DNA from: Drosophila miranda
Lineage: Eukaryota; Arthropoda; Insecta; Diptera; Drosophilidae
DNA: 64,000 nucleotides
NCBI RefSeq assembly: GCF_003369915.1
Contig: NC_046676.1
Location: 5,270,001-5,334,000, forward strand
Reading direction: 5' to 3'
Positions 1-11,931 of this stretch are shown here, one piece after another (position 1 is the first letter of the stretch; the number at the start of each line of letters is the position of its first letter). The notes under the pieces are model-generated. The model searched no databases and was not told where the DNA came from. It saw only the letters and a program-made list of their open reading frames with translations. A program made the position numbers and the translations under genes.

Positions 1-2490
1 AGATGCCTATATGTCCACTTCTTGAACGGGGATATGGCCCCAGGAAATCTACATATAATTTCTGGAAGAAACGTTGTGACTCGGGCGCAATTCCAATCTT
101 CGGTCTCTGGATTGTATTGGGGGCCTTGGTAGTCTTGCAGACATCACAGGCCTGGATATACTTCTTCACATCGGCAACCAAACCAGGCCAGTAATAATAC
201 CGCCGTATCCTTTCTAGGGTTTTGTGAATGCCTCCATGGGAAGCCAGTGGATTGTCGTGCGCGTTACGCAAAACGTAAACCACTAACCCTTGAGGAATCC
301 AGAGTTTCCAAATGAACACATCATGTAGCACCTCTCCTGTTGCGTGATCTGACCTACGATACAACAAGTTATCTACAATTTTGAGATCTGGCAACTTATC
401 AATATTGGCCCTAACCCTTTCTACGATCTCCACGTAATCTTCTGCCTTGAATTCTGGCGATTCCAAATCCACCAACAACCCATTGCTCGCGTCTAGAGTC
501 GCCACTTCCTCCTCATTTACGCGAGAAAGAGCATCCGGAACCACATTAAGCCTGCCGCTACGATGCTCGATTTTAAACGAGAAACTCTGCAGCTTTAATG
601 CCCATCGGGCTAGACGTGAGTGTAAGTCAGTTTGTGACATGAGCCACTTTAAAGAGGCGTGATCTGTGATTACAGTAAATTCATGCCCCTCGATATAAGC
701 TCTGAACCTATTTATGCAAACTATTGCGGCCAGACATTCTTGTTCGGTGACCGAATAATTCTTTTGGGCTTTGTTGAGTTTTTTCGATACAAACGCAATC
801 GGATATTCGTCCCCCTCCGGCGTCTTCTGCACCAGCACTCCCCCAACGCCTGTCTTGCTAGCGTCGCAGTGAACATAGAATGGTTTGCTAAAATCAGGAC
901 TACGCAAAACTGGCGCTGAGCAAAGCATCTCCTTCAACTTTTCAAAAGCCTCCTGACCCTCTGGAGTCATTGAAAATTTCTGTCTGGGCTTGAGCAAGTC
1001 CGTGAGAGGCGCGGCTACCGATGCGAAGTTGCTTATAAACTTCCTGTACCAGCCTACCATCCCTAGGAAGCGACGCAGAGACTTTAGGGATTTTGGCAAA
1101 GGAAAATCGGACATGGCCGAAATCTTATCCGGATCTGTACGAATCACCCCTTCGCCTACTATATGCCCCAAATACCGCACTGACTTCATGCAAAACTTGC
1201 TTTTCTCCACATTCAGCGTTAACCCTGCCGCTTTAATGTAACTTGCCACTTCACTCAACACCCTCCGATGTGACTCAAAACTGTCCGACACAATCAAAAG
1301 GTCGTCCAGGTACACAAAAACTTCATTTCTTAAACTGGCCGGAATTACCTTGTCCATCAACCTTGTCATGGTCTGCGAAGCATTAGTGAGACCAAAAGGC
1401 ATTACCTTATACTGGTAGAGAGGTTTCCCCGGAACCGTGAACGCTGTTTTATCGCGTGAGCTCGGCTCTAAGGGAACTTGCCAATAGGCATCCTTAAGAT
1501 CCAGGCTCGAAATGAACAACGCCTTAGGAAGACGTCCTAGAATCCCATCAATTTGTGGTAACGGATACGCGTCTTTTTTGGTCACCGCGTTAACTTTCCT
1601 ACTATCTAAACATAGCCTCACCTTTCCTGGCTTCTGCACCAATACTACCGGTGATGACCACGCACTATCGGATTCCTCTATCACCCCTAAGCTGAGCATC
1701 CGCTCTATCTCCGCATATAACAATTTCTCTACCGCAGGAGATACAGGGAAGTGTCTCTGCTTCACGGCTTTTGCATCACCTACATCAATTGAATGCGAAA
1801 GCAGAGCCGTCTTTCCTAGACCGGAAACGGAAAACGAAGGAAATAAATTGATGGTCGCTTGCAACTGGTCCATTTCCCCTCGGCTGAGGTTCTGCGGTTC
1901 ATGAACTATCTCTGCCAGCGACATGCTGGGTGGTAATAAATCGAAACTTGACCAAAAGTCGATCCCTAAATACAAGTCCTGGCTGAGCGATGGAATAATG
2001 TGCAGCTCAAGGTCCTTCACTGCACCCTTATACTGCACCGGTGTCCGCAGTCGTCCCACTACCTCTTGCCTCCGTCCATCCGCAGTGGAAGCATTTACAA
2101 CTCCTCTCTTAAAAGGAATTCGGCTTTGGATTACGCGTTCTGCTAACTTTCCGCCTATAACACTCATAGCTGCTCCGGTGTCCAATAGACCAAGGACCGT
2201 TTGATCCAACAGGCGAACTTCCGCATATGGACGCTTGTCCTTCTGCTTGTAACGAATGCAATTTATCGCTTTCGCCGCCTGCCGGAACGCTCTCATCCTT
2301 CTCGCACTCCTTGTGAGGGACTTATTACTGGGTTGGTCGTTGGTGAAAAGCGAATGGGATCTGGCATGGACTAGTTGTGGCCAGACTAAAGCTTGGTGTA
2401 TGTCGGATTCTGATTTCTCAGACGGAAGCTGGGCGGTAGTTTTAAGTATCCCTACTGGGATTTCGCCTCTGCACTCGACTGCTTGCGCTG
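1..2490 (-). CDS. Ty3/gypsy Pol: protease, reverse transcriptase, RNase H, partial integrase
   Basis: The reverse-strand frame is -1 relative to gag and overlaps its end, as expected for Gag-Pol made by frameshifting. It stays open from the gag terminus to the window edge. In order it shows an aspartic protease motif LLDTGAA near 2180; RT blocks including SLDLKDAYWQVPL near 1490-1510 and the catalytic YLDD near 1290-1310; the RNase H DASKTGVGG motif near 855-880; and an integrase with its CDVC zinc-ligand half and the first catalytic Asp (VDFLGP) within the first 150 bases. The rest of integrase lies off the edge. The frame has no ATG near its start, which supports expression as a Gag fusion. 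The exact start of the overlap is uncertain. Confidence 0.85.
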
Positions 2491-3849
2491 AACACTGACC
2501 GGCTGGCGAGGCTGGGTGTTCACTTTGCCGTTTTTTTGGCATTTGCTACACGACGGCTTATATTTATTAGGTGCTCCGCACCCAAAGCAAAAAATTTTAC
2601 TTTTGCTATCGCAATCGTGGTAGCGATGCCCCTCCTTTCGGCAGTTCCAGCAAATCAGTGCCAAGGCTGCCACCTCGTCCTCTTCTTCTACATCCGAGAA
2701 TTCGGAGGCCTCCTCTAATTGGGCTTCCTCTACCAATTCCGCAACCTGTTTCCGGAAAGGAATCAATTTCTGGTACCCATGACTCCGCCTAACGTCGTCG
2801 AGAAAACCCTCCCTTCTACGACAGACTTCTCTCAAGCGTTCTACGGAGTCGATTTGGACATTCAGGAGCTCATGTCTAATTTCAGGTCGCAAATTGCGCC
2901 GTAAAGTTTCCACAATCGCTTTCTCTGACATGGGAGTTTCCAAATCATCCATCAGCTGTATCAGGGCGTCGTGGAAGGAATCGAAATTTTCTTTTTCTTT
3001 TTGCTTCCTGTCCCTTATCGCTTCTCTGATATCCACATCGGTTCGAGAATCCCTAAACTGCTTTCTTAGGGCTTGGCATAACCGGTCCCATCTCATCGAT
3101 CCGGAAGTCTTGTGGTAACGCCAATAAAAATCTCTGGCCTTTCCGTCAAAAAGCAGACTGGCGTTACTGCACAGAACTGGAAAATTTCCCTCGAGAGTCT
3201 GATGCGTCAAAGCCTCTACCCTATAGAGAAAATTATCAATGCTCAATCCTTCTTGGGTCCCATTAAAACGTAATTTCCAACTATTGAGGATATGGGCGAC
3301 TTTGTCCGGTCGCTGACTCAGATCTGAGACTGCACTGCTTGGACGGTCGTAGCTCGGAAACTGTGCTGAATACTGACTATTCAGTCCCTGTCGGAATGTT
3401 TCCTCCCCTTCTCTGTCCCTATTTTGTTGGACCGGATTATCCGCTTCCCCACGTCTATTCCCTTGAGGAATGCTATTGCCAGTCTCTTGGAAATGTGCTG
3501 CTATGCTGGACTGAATGATTTGAGCCATTTTGTCCGTGAGCTGGGCTACCACCTCGTTTTGCATCGTGCTGATGGCCTGTGTAACCATGCTACTAACTCT
3601 TTCAGCGGTTATGGCTGCTGCATCGTTTTGCTTGGCCTGGGACCTGGCATTATGAGGAGTACTTCTATCGACGCATAGCGTCTTGCATGTGGGACAGGTA
3701 GTATGGGTCTTGACATGTGACTCAATACAAGTTTTGTGAAACTCGTGGCTGCACTTTGTTTTCAATGTAGGAGCCGAAGCCAAAGTTTTCCCACACAACT
3801 GGCATTTTGGCGCCGGAGCCGGTTCAGGCTCGTTATCGGGGTTCTCCAT
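2452..3849 (-). CDS. Ty3/gypsy Gag with N-terminal RING-H2 finger and C-terminal zinc knuckles
   Basis: The 465-residue protein starts at the first ATG after the leader. Residues 16-55 form a RING-H2 pattern: C16-C19, C33-x-H35, H38-x2-C41, C52-x2-C55. A polar linker and a retrotransposon-gag type helical region (about 180-340, with RWDRLCQALRKQFRD-like spacing) follow. Near the C-terminus is one clean CCHC knuckle (CWNC..GH..C) and a second C-rich motif lacking the expected His. Gag packages RNA into virus-like particles. A RING in this position is unusual and would suggest ubiquitin-ligase activity or a structural zinc module. The assignment as Gag is firm; RING function is inferred from residue spacing only. 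Confidence 0.85.
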   Translation of the reverse strand: MENPDNEPEPAPAPKCQLCGKTLASAPTLKTKCSHEFHKTCIESHVKTHTTCPTCKTLCVDRSTPHNARSQAKQNDAAAITAERVSSMVTQAISTMQNEVVAQLTDKMAQIIQSSIAAHFQETGNSIPQGNRRGEADNPVQQNRDREGEETFRQGLNSQYSAQFPSYDRPSSAVSDLSQRPDKVAHILNSWKLRFNGTQEGLSIDNFLYRVEALTHQTLEGNFPVLCSNASLLFDGKARDFYWRYHKTSGSMRWDRLCQALRKQFRDSRTDVDIREAIRDRKQKEKENFDSFHDALIQLMDDLETPMSEKAIVETLRRNLRPEIRHELLNVQIDSVERLREVCRRREGFLDDVRRSHGYQKLIPFRKQVAELVEEAQLEEASEFSDVEEEDEVAALALICWNCRKEGHRYHDCDSKSKIFCFGCGAPNKYKPSCSKCQKNGKVNTQPRQPVSVQRKQSSAEAKSQ

Positions 3850-5008
3850 TGTAAAAAAAATAAATCAAACTTAATTGCTAACTGTCCTGACAAAAATATG
3901 TCCCACAAAAACTACACGACAAAACCTAAACACTTACTTATCAAACGCAGACAAAACCAAAGTTAAAAATGTGTTAATAGTAAAACTAAATTAAGTATTC
4001 TAGTTAAAAGTCAGATAACTTATGCTAGCAAACCTAAGATGACCTAAAAATTCAAAAATAATAAGTAATTGTACGTGAACTCAAATTGCAAAGAGAACTG
4101 ATTCCTCGTGTTATAATTCATAGCTTCCTACGTTGCCAACTTAGGGTCAATGGCCCAGCAAACGGCACAGCTGTTCTCAAGTCTCGCTTCCCTTGTACAG
4201 CGAGAGAGCTAGCAAATCAACAGCCCTACCAAATAACACACATGGAATGTAAACCTCAAGAATAGAACGCAAAGAATATGATACGATAAAATAAAGTCAT
4301 AAAAATTGTTGCCTTACGCATAGCTAATCCCCATGCGAAACGGACCCTATGCTAATTGAGACCCCAATTCCTAAGCACAAAAGAAAATGAAAAGAATGTG
4401 TACGCGCGCAGACGCCTTGCACTTGTCGCTGTCTAATCAAAACCAACAACAACTGCAGGCGCGAGCCGTGGCCAGCTGCTGCTTTGATTCGCGCCGCTGT
4501 CGTCCAAACATCTCGGCTCGGCACTCTACACTTGCAATGAGCATGCTGCTTCTGATTTCACTCGTGGCCAACGGAATTCTATAATCAAGATTAATCCGAG
4601 TATGTCCAACGCGCTAAAGCTCATCAGCAGCAATGTCTAAGCCTTCCGCACAGTCCTTCAGCCGTGGGCAGGGTTCCGTAAGTAAACGAGATTCCCTCTG
4701 CAGTCCTATGCGCCCGAAAGACCATGTTTAAGACTCCTGCCTCAGAAAAAGTAGGGTATTATTAAGATCGATGCACTTTTCGAAACGCTCCTCAGACGTG
4801 GCCGGATGAAAAGTCAAAACTTCTGCTTCCGTTTTCCGAATCGTCTGACAAGCCCTCTACTTGGTGTTGAGAAAAGAAGATATTCTTGAGCAATGACCAC
4901 TTCCAGAGAAACAATTTTGGTCAATGCCGTCTATGCTGAATCGGGAAGTTTTAAAGACAAAAAAAAAGGATGTCACAGTGTTGATGGTGTCACACCTGAA
5001 AAGGTGTG
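3850..5008 (-). other. Ty3/gypsy 5' untranslated leader
   Basis: This AT-rich stretch lies between the primer-binding site and the gag ATG. No convincing coding frame was seen on either strand; the short open frames lack codon bias or recognisable motifs. A short perfect stem (4991-4997 with 5002-5008, four-base loop) sits just downstream of the primer-binding site and could take part in packaging or dimerisation, which is only a guess. Confidence 0.65.
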
Positions 5009-5026
5009 GCCCCACGTTGGGCGCCA
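5009..5026 (-). promoter_or_regulatory. Primer-binding site of Ty3/gypsy element
   Basis: The reverse strand reads TGGCGCCCAACGTGGGG, starting with the TGG expected for pairing with a tRNA 3' CCA end. It sits directly next to the presumed LTR end. The TGGCGCCC start resembles lysine-tRNA primed elements; the exact tRNA was not verified. Confidence 0.7.
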
Positions 5027-6371
5027 ATTTTTAGTTATAATACTATATCTATGATTCATAAATGAAATATATGTATAAAAATTCTTACAAATACTTGGCT
5101 ATGTGTCATACAAACGATATACTAAATAAGTCCGAAACGGACAAACTAACTTGCTTGCTGACTCCGTAATGTTACGAAACCAATTCGAGTGGGCACTTCT
5201 CCCTCTCACTCACCGACCGGCCCTAGTTCCCTTGTTTCAAGTTGTATTTATTAATAATAGAATTTAAGTCCACTCATACCTTTTCTCCAGTTTATGGCTC
5301 CATCGGCGAAAGCGCTTTCCTCGATGAATACCTAAAGCTGCTGTGGTGGAAGAACACTTAAATGGGCACAAGGTTGGGGGAAATCATATTTGCAGATCGG
5401 CGAGAGTCACGACAAGCCACTACCGGAATCAAATCTAAATCTCTCCTAATTAACTCCGCACAGAAATCATAATTAATTACACATTTACAAACACGAATAC
5501 AATTACTTCGTCAATCCGTTGCTTCCTCTTTTTTTTTCTATTCTCTTTCTCCCGACTGTTATCTATGTTTCCTTTCCACCTCCTGGGCGAACGGGAACAG
5601 CTCAAGTTCTTTCCCCTGCTTCTGCAGGTGAAAGGTACGCGAAAGCAAAGAAAAAGGCCAAACGGCCAATCTCCGACGGTGCTAGATTAACACTTTCTCT
5701 CCGCCGATCTGCTCGCGACCAAGGGACGGGCCCTCCTTATCTGCCGCGTCGCGCTCGACTACTAAAGTGCCGACGCCAACGCCTCGGGAAGCTAGCCGCT
5801 TGGGGGGACCGAGCGTTCCCCAAATGTCTTCTCCCTCTGCTTCCACGCTCGCTTCTCCGATGGCTGAGCGCTTTCCAGATAATCCCAAAGGTTTAAACGC
5901 CACTTTGTTAGGCTTGCGGCTGTTGTTGTTTGCTGGCTGGCTTCCTTGGACGATCGAATCCGCACTGATTAACTCGATTTGCTAAGCGCCAAGACCCAAC
6001 CGGACTCAGCGCTATACGGCTTCTGACGACTGAATAGCCCACTCGCCTTCAACCAAGAATCTCGCAGTCGAATCTTGGATTTAGATATTTAGATTCCCTA
6101 GAGTTTTTCTCTTCACTAAATTCTTGGTTTTCCTTTCCGTCGGACCGATACGCAACCGACTCAATTGACTTTCACGAGGGAATAGCCGATAGAACGCCAA
6201 CGTTCTGGCGGCAAATCCTCTAACAGGTCCCTGGATGCATTTTCAACAGAGATAGCCTGACGTTTTGACCTGTTACCGTCTTTTTGGTTTTCCCTTGACC
6301 TGTCGTTCGCCTGCCACTCTGAGCACTAGATGGCGCCACAAAAAACTCAGCATTCCCTGCTACAAGCGCTA
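5027..6371 (-). repeat. Putative 5' LTR of Ty3/gypsy element
   Basis: This is about 1.3 kb between the primer-binding site and the point (6372) where BEL copy 1 sequence begins abruptly. On the reverse strand the outer end reads TGTAGCGCTTGTAGC, a plausible TG start. The inner end (...TATAACTAAAAAT) does not finish in a clear CA, so the inner border is approximate. Without the second LTR in the window identity cannot be checked. Small open frames here are not credible genes. Confidence 0.5.
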
Positions 6372-9300
6372 CATGTTGATGTTAATGTAGGTGACAATTT
6401 TGTTGTTCGCTGTGTGGGTGGCTCATCAATCACCGTGGTGTCACTGATCACGTTGTGGGAACGTTTGATTGCCACATCTTTTGGAAAGAGCGGCGCTAGA
6501 CGAGTGATCGGGCGCTTGTATACGCCAGATGCTGTCTTAACGTCAACCACTCGTACGTGGTTGTCCTGTCCAGGATATGTCTTAATGATGCGACCCATTG
6601 GCCACTTCATTACAGGAAGGTTGTCTTCCTTAACCAAAACTAATAATCAACAGCTTTTTTGCTGATTTTACAGCCGCTTCCCAGAGGCCGCCAAACGATG
6701 GAGCCCTGGGAGGAATGAATTTAAAATCCACTTGCTTTTTGTTGCAATGATTCGTGATCAGAGCACTTGCCTTTGAGATGAATATAGAGTCTTCTAATTC
6801 TTTAAGCTGGTTGTTTGCACCCACAAAGTTCGTTGCATTGTCGCAATGAATAGTTTGGCACCTCCCACGTCTGCTTAAGAATCGACGCAGGGCGGCCAAG
6901 AATGCATCTGTGGTCAGGTCGCTTACCAGCTCCAGGTGTACTGCCTTTGTAGAAAAGCAGCAGAACACGGCGATGTCCGCCTTATCTGGTCTTTTGCCTC
7001 GGATCTTATGGTGGATCGAGATTGGTCCACAGTAGTCGACGCCTGCATTAAGAAACGGGCGTGCTTGTGTGACTCGTTGTGCTGGGAGATTGCCCATGAT
7101 CTGGTGCATCAGCTTTGGTCTAGCCTTGGTGCATCTAACACAGCTGTGGATGATGCTTCTAGCCATTGTCTTGTCATTGATAATCCAATATTGTTGTCTT
7201 GCGATTGCCCTTAATGCTTGAGCACCACAATGCATGTTCTCCTCATGTAGCTCCCGCAAAATCATTTTGACGATTGGGTCATTGTAAGGCAGCAAAACTG
7301 GGTGTTTTGCGTTGTATGGAAGTACAGCTTCTTCAAGTCTACCACCAACTCGGATGAGCTCATCGTCTCCTAGGAAGGGAGATAACGATATGATCGAGCT
7401 CTTTCTATCCACAGTCTTATAGCGTTGGAACTGTTTTAACTCTGCTGTAAGCTCGACTTGTTGTATGGTTCGCAGGATTATAGTGCGGGCGTGAGTCAGT
7501 TCTTCTGCGCAGAGCGTCGTGGTGTTCGCTCTGTTGGTTTTGTAGCAGAAGCGTAACATATATGCCACAATGCGTTGCAGTTTGTGAAACGAGTTGCTAT
7601 GTCTGCAAGTATATAATTCATCCCCAAGTGCGCTAGGTGTGATTGGCAAGCTTACATGTTTAGCTTTTCTCTCAAGATTGCTGGGTTCTATGTTGGGTGC
7701 CTTCGTCCAGTTGTCTCGAGATCCGTGCAGGAATAATGGTCCATATAACCACAGATTGTGATCTGCCAGTCTGCTTGCTGCGATTCCTCTCGACAGGACA
7801 TCGGCTGCGTTGTTGGCCGATGACACGTGACGCCATTGTAACTGGTTTGTTAATGCCTGGATTTTGGGGTTGCTGCCACAAAGGAATGGTATGTTGATGA
7901 CGATGCGTTTATCCAGGATAACTCAACGGTGGAATCACTCCAAAACCAAAACCAAAACCGTGTTAATGTCCATGTGCAGATCCTGTCGGACTCGGTTTGT
8001 GAGCTCGGCACCGAGGACTGCAGCACAAAGTTCTAACCGTGGTAGCGATTGTTTGGCTGTCGGCGCCACACGTGATTTCGAACAGAGCAGTCTTACTGAC
8101 ACTTGGTTGTTTTTGTATGTAGCGCGTACATATACTGCTGCGCCATATGCTCGTTCTGATGCATCTACAAATGTATGGAGTTCTTGGGTAACTGGAATTT
8201 TACCATCGTAGATATGCCGGGGAATTTGCATTTTGTTCAATGTTTGTAAGTCGTCCCGGTATTCTTTCCATTCGATTTGGTGTTGTAATGGTAATTCGTC
8301 ATCCCAATCCAGTTTGAGCTCCCAAAGTTGTTGCATGAAGATTTTTGCCTTTACTACCACCGGTGCAAAGAGTCCTAGTGGGTCAAAGATTTGGGCCAAT
8401 TCGGAACATACCACCCGTTTGGTGATGCGTGTAGCCTGACTTTTCTGTGTTCGTCCACACAATGTATCCTTCTTCCGCATCCAGATGAGACCCAGAGTTT
8501 TCACGCTGTAGTGCTCTAGTGTCTCTCCTAATTTAACATCGGTTACAATATCCTCTTTGGGGATTCCTTGGAGAAGTTGCTCATTGTTGGAGCACCACTT
8601 GCGCAATTTGAATCCGGACGGTAGCAATATCTTATTTAGTTCTTGTCGAACATGAATTGCCTCTGGAATCGTGTTTGCTCCAGTTACACAGTCGTCAACA
8701 TAGAAATCTGTTTTTAATGTTGTAGATCCTACTGGTAGTCTGTCTTTGTATTGTATTGCCAAATGATCCAGACATTTCGTTGCTAGGAACGGAGCAGCTG
8801 TTGTCCCATATGTTACTGTTTTCAGGCGATAGTACCTGATCTCTTCGGATGGATTGTTTCTCCAGACTATCATCTGATGGAATTGATCCTCCGGATTCAT
8901 CCACACTTGCCGGTACATCTTTTCTATGTCCGCTGTGAATACGTACTTATGAATTCGAAATCGTAGCAGAATGGACATAAGTTCGCTCTGAACGGTGGGT
9001 CCAGCCTGCAGAATGTCGTTCAAAGATTTCCCGCTTGTTGATTTGCATGAGGCATCGAATACTACACGAAGCTTTGTGGTGGTGCTCTCAGATTTGAGTA
9101 CACAATGATGTGGAATGAAGTAGTGCCTTTTGGGAACTTTTGATGCTGGCACAATCTTCATATGTCCTAGTCCTTCATACTCTTCCATGAAGTCCACATA
9201 ACTCTTCCAAGTTTCTGTTGAGCTTCGCCGCTCCAACGCTAGGAATCTTTTTGTTGCGGTTTCCAATGACTCCCCCAAGGCTGAAGGGTGTTCGGAAAAT

Positions 9301-9668
9301 GGGAGCTTTACAATAAAACGGCCGTCTGAAGCTGTCTGAAGATTTTCTATAAAATGAGTTTCACACCGTGCTTCCACTGGAGTGCGTGGTTTGTCTTCCG
9401 TCTCTAGATTGTCCAGAGTCCAGAATCTTTCCATGAGCTCGTTTACTCCCGTTGCACAAATGGGTGAGGAATTGTGGGCAGATTTGACTTTTCCTGCCAC
9501 AATCCATCCCAGTTTCGTGTTTTGTAGCAACGGGCCTCCTGTCCTTAGCTGCTGTTGATCTGGTAGCAGCAGCGAGTAGTAATGCTCGGCTCCGATTAGC
9601 ATGTCGATTTTGCCTGGCTTATGGAAGTTTGGATCTGCCAGTGAGATCTTGCTTGGTATGTTTAAGCT
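6372..9668 (-). pseudogene. BEL/Pao pol, copy 1, broken
   Basis: Residues match the pol of copies 2 and 3: RT with the YVDD catalytic box near 8700, RNase H, the integrase zinc domain near 7200 and DDE core. Three breaks destroy the frame. A changed AC-rich stretch near 7945 adds a net base, the stretch near 7870-7885 is rearranged with net loss, and a 332-bp deletion (junction 6646-6648, three-base overlap ATC) removes the integrase tail. Downstream sequence stops at 6372, shortly after where env would begin. It cannot make a full Pol, although the RT segment 7935-9602 alone is still open. Confidence 0.88.
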
Positions 9669-9671
9669 ATC

Positions 9672-11523
9672 TTAATCGAGTGCCTGAGCTGGTTGATCAG
9701 CTATTATCTGTGGTAATACGAAAGCTTCAATTCTTTGCGTAAAACCATTGTGAAGGGATTTCATGAGCACATTTACTCGTGCTCTGCTGGTCTTTGATTG
9801 ACCTCCAATTCCTTCGATCCGTAATGTTGTGTCTTTTAGTTTGAGTGACAACATTGATGCCATTCGTTCAGAGATCAAGTTTATCTGTGATCCTGAATCT
9901 AGCAGTGCTCTGAAATTAGCAACCTGCCCGTTGTTGGCTTCTACTGCCACCTTTGCTGTGGCCAGAAGATTGTAACTATTGTTACTTGCTGCACCAACCG
10001 TCGGGCCTCTTGATTCTGTAGCTGCGCCTGATGCTGTTTCCAAATGTAGCATCGTGTTGTGCTTCTTGTCACACTTGAAGCAGTTTCGACCAGGGCATGC
10101 GTTTGTTTTGTGATTTGTTCTAAAACAATTAACGCACATTTTTTGTTTTTGTACCCAATTTAGTCGTTCTGATGGAGATTTGGAGCGAAATTCTTCGCAT
10201 CCGTAGAGCCAATGGCTTGCTTTTTTGCAGAATGTGCATAAGGGTGCTCGCGATCTCCCTGTGTTTGCTGACGCACATGTCGTGCCTTTTGGCTCTCTCC
10301 TTGATGCTGGTGGCTTCTTACTGGTTCCTAGAACCCGAATTCTTTGCTCCAAGAACTGAAGCATCGTATCCAGCGCCTGAATGTTCTTTGAGCTTCCCAA
10401 TGATTGCTCATACAAGGCCTTATTTGTTACATCCAGTTTGTTTCTGATAATGGCAATCAATATCGGATCCCATGTAGATATATTGATGCCCAATCCCTTT
10501 AGTGATGCAAGGGATTCTATGGTTGTTATATACAACTCTTTTAATGACTTGGGATCGTCATTAATTGTTTGGTGATTGAGGAAGCGGTTCAGTACCGTGT
10601 TCGAAACATCTCTGGGATTGTTGTATGCGTCAACTAGTATTTCCCAAGCGGCTTCATAATTTTCTTCCTTTAGATCGATATGTCGAATCAATCTTTCTGC
10701 CTCGCCGGTAACGGTGGTTTTAAGATACCACATCTTTTTCACCGTAGGCATGTTGGTCTCATGCACCATGCATGAGAACAGATCGAAGAACTGGGTCCAT
10801 ATTAATAGATCCCCATCAAACTTTGGGATGCTGATGCGTGGAAGATGCACGTTATCCGTGTTTGGTGTGGCTGATTTTGTCAATGCTCTTTGGACCTTAC
10901 TTTCCAGTGTTAGGTAGGATTCCATGTCATATCCTCCTTCCACTGGGTCCTCGTATTCCTCATGAATTGTGAAGTGGACTTCCTGCGCTTGAGTCCATAG
11001 TGATTTTATCAAATCACTTGATGTGCGTCCTTCCGCCTCTGAAAGTTGTTCCAGATTGCGTTTAACGGACTCTACTATGGCCTTTTGTCGGCGACATAGT
11101 GAAAGCAGTTTGCTGTAATCCTTCGAGGGCTGCTGGATCAGACCGCTTTCTTTGGGATCTACTGGAGGATTCTCATGCTTTTCTTTAAAGATGATTTGAC
11201 GTTCCCCACGAGCACTAGACGTCTGTGATAGCTTATCCATGCATTCGGTAAAGATCGTAATGTGTTGCTTACATGTTGTACGTAAGTCTTCACGGAATTT
11301 TACGTATTCATCCGTTTTGTCTGTATTTGGAGTCGTTTTTGTTGAAGCGATTCCACGCATTTTCGAGTGCTGATATTTTGGCTTGAAAATAAGAGGCCGT
11401 TTGCTTTCGTTCTTGGGAATCTTTTTTAAAGTTCCGAATGCACCTCGATATTTCCTCACCAATCTCTTGCTGCACATCCATTGCCATTGTAGCGGCAGCT
11501 TCTGCCTCCATATGTGTATCCAT
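9672..11523 (-). pseudogene. BEL/Pao gag-protease, copy 1, frameshifted
   Basis: This corresponds to the 619-residue Gag of copies 2 and 3 and carries the same helical N-terminus, three zinc knuckles and the protease DSG. An 8-bp deletion near 11325 shifts the frame after about 65 residues. The downstream part stays open because another frame reads into it, which gives an apparently longer but chimeric protein. It ends at the same TAA as the other copies. Confidence 0.85.
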
Positions 11524-11931
11524 TCTATCTGTTTGTACTTATTACTTTTGACCCGTTGGGAGTGTTTTATTTGCTTTGCAGCTGGATACGCTCCGAATCG
11601 CAACCGTTGTTGGTCAGAAAGGTACAGGTGATGTGTTGGATGGAGGGATTTGTGCTGTTTCCAATTTATGGAACGCACGGAACAACAAAAATTTATTGCC
11701 TTGGTGGTAATGGAATTCTATAGCTGTTTTTCTGTTGGCTGATAACCTGAATATGTCCGATTTGCCAAAGTGATACTTATTGGTAGGAGATGCTACCGTA
11801 AGTGTATGGCCTGATGCCAAATTTTTATTGAAGATGTCCTGTTGACTGCTTCAATCTGATGTCCAGATCGAATCCTTTCACTGTAGCTTGTTAGACAGTT
11901 TGAAAGGATGACCAAGGTCGGGGTCACCAAA

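Larger units (their letters stand above)
1..6371 (-). mobile_element. Ty3/gypsy LTR retrotransposon, 5' portion (3' end outside window)
   Basis: Reading right to left the order is long putative LTR, primer-binding site, leader of about 1.2 kb, gag, then pol in the order protease, RT, RNase H, integrase. That order defines the Ty3/gypsy class. The element leaves the window inside integrase, so the second LTR and any target-site duplication cannot be seen. The gag and pol frames read through without obvious breaks, so it looks young. The long LTR and a tRNA-Lys-like primer site recall Osvaldo/Ulysses-type elements, but that lineage call is from memory and weak. Confidence 0.85.

Noticed and set aside
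5500..5990. GC-rich open frames in the Ty3 LTR region
   Set aside because: Frames on both strands overlap without motifs or codon bias; better explained as LTR sequence.
11308..11678. Alternative upstream gag start in copy 1 (ATG at 11678)
   Set aside because: The first part reads a different frame and joins Gag only because of the 8-bp deletion; the homologous frame in copies 2 and 3 ends early.
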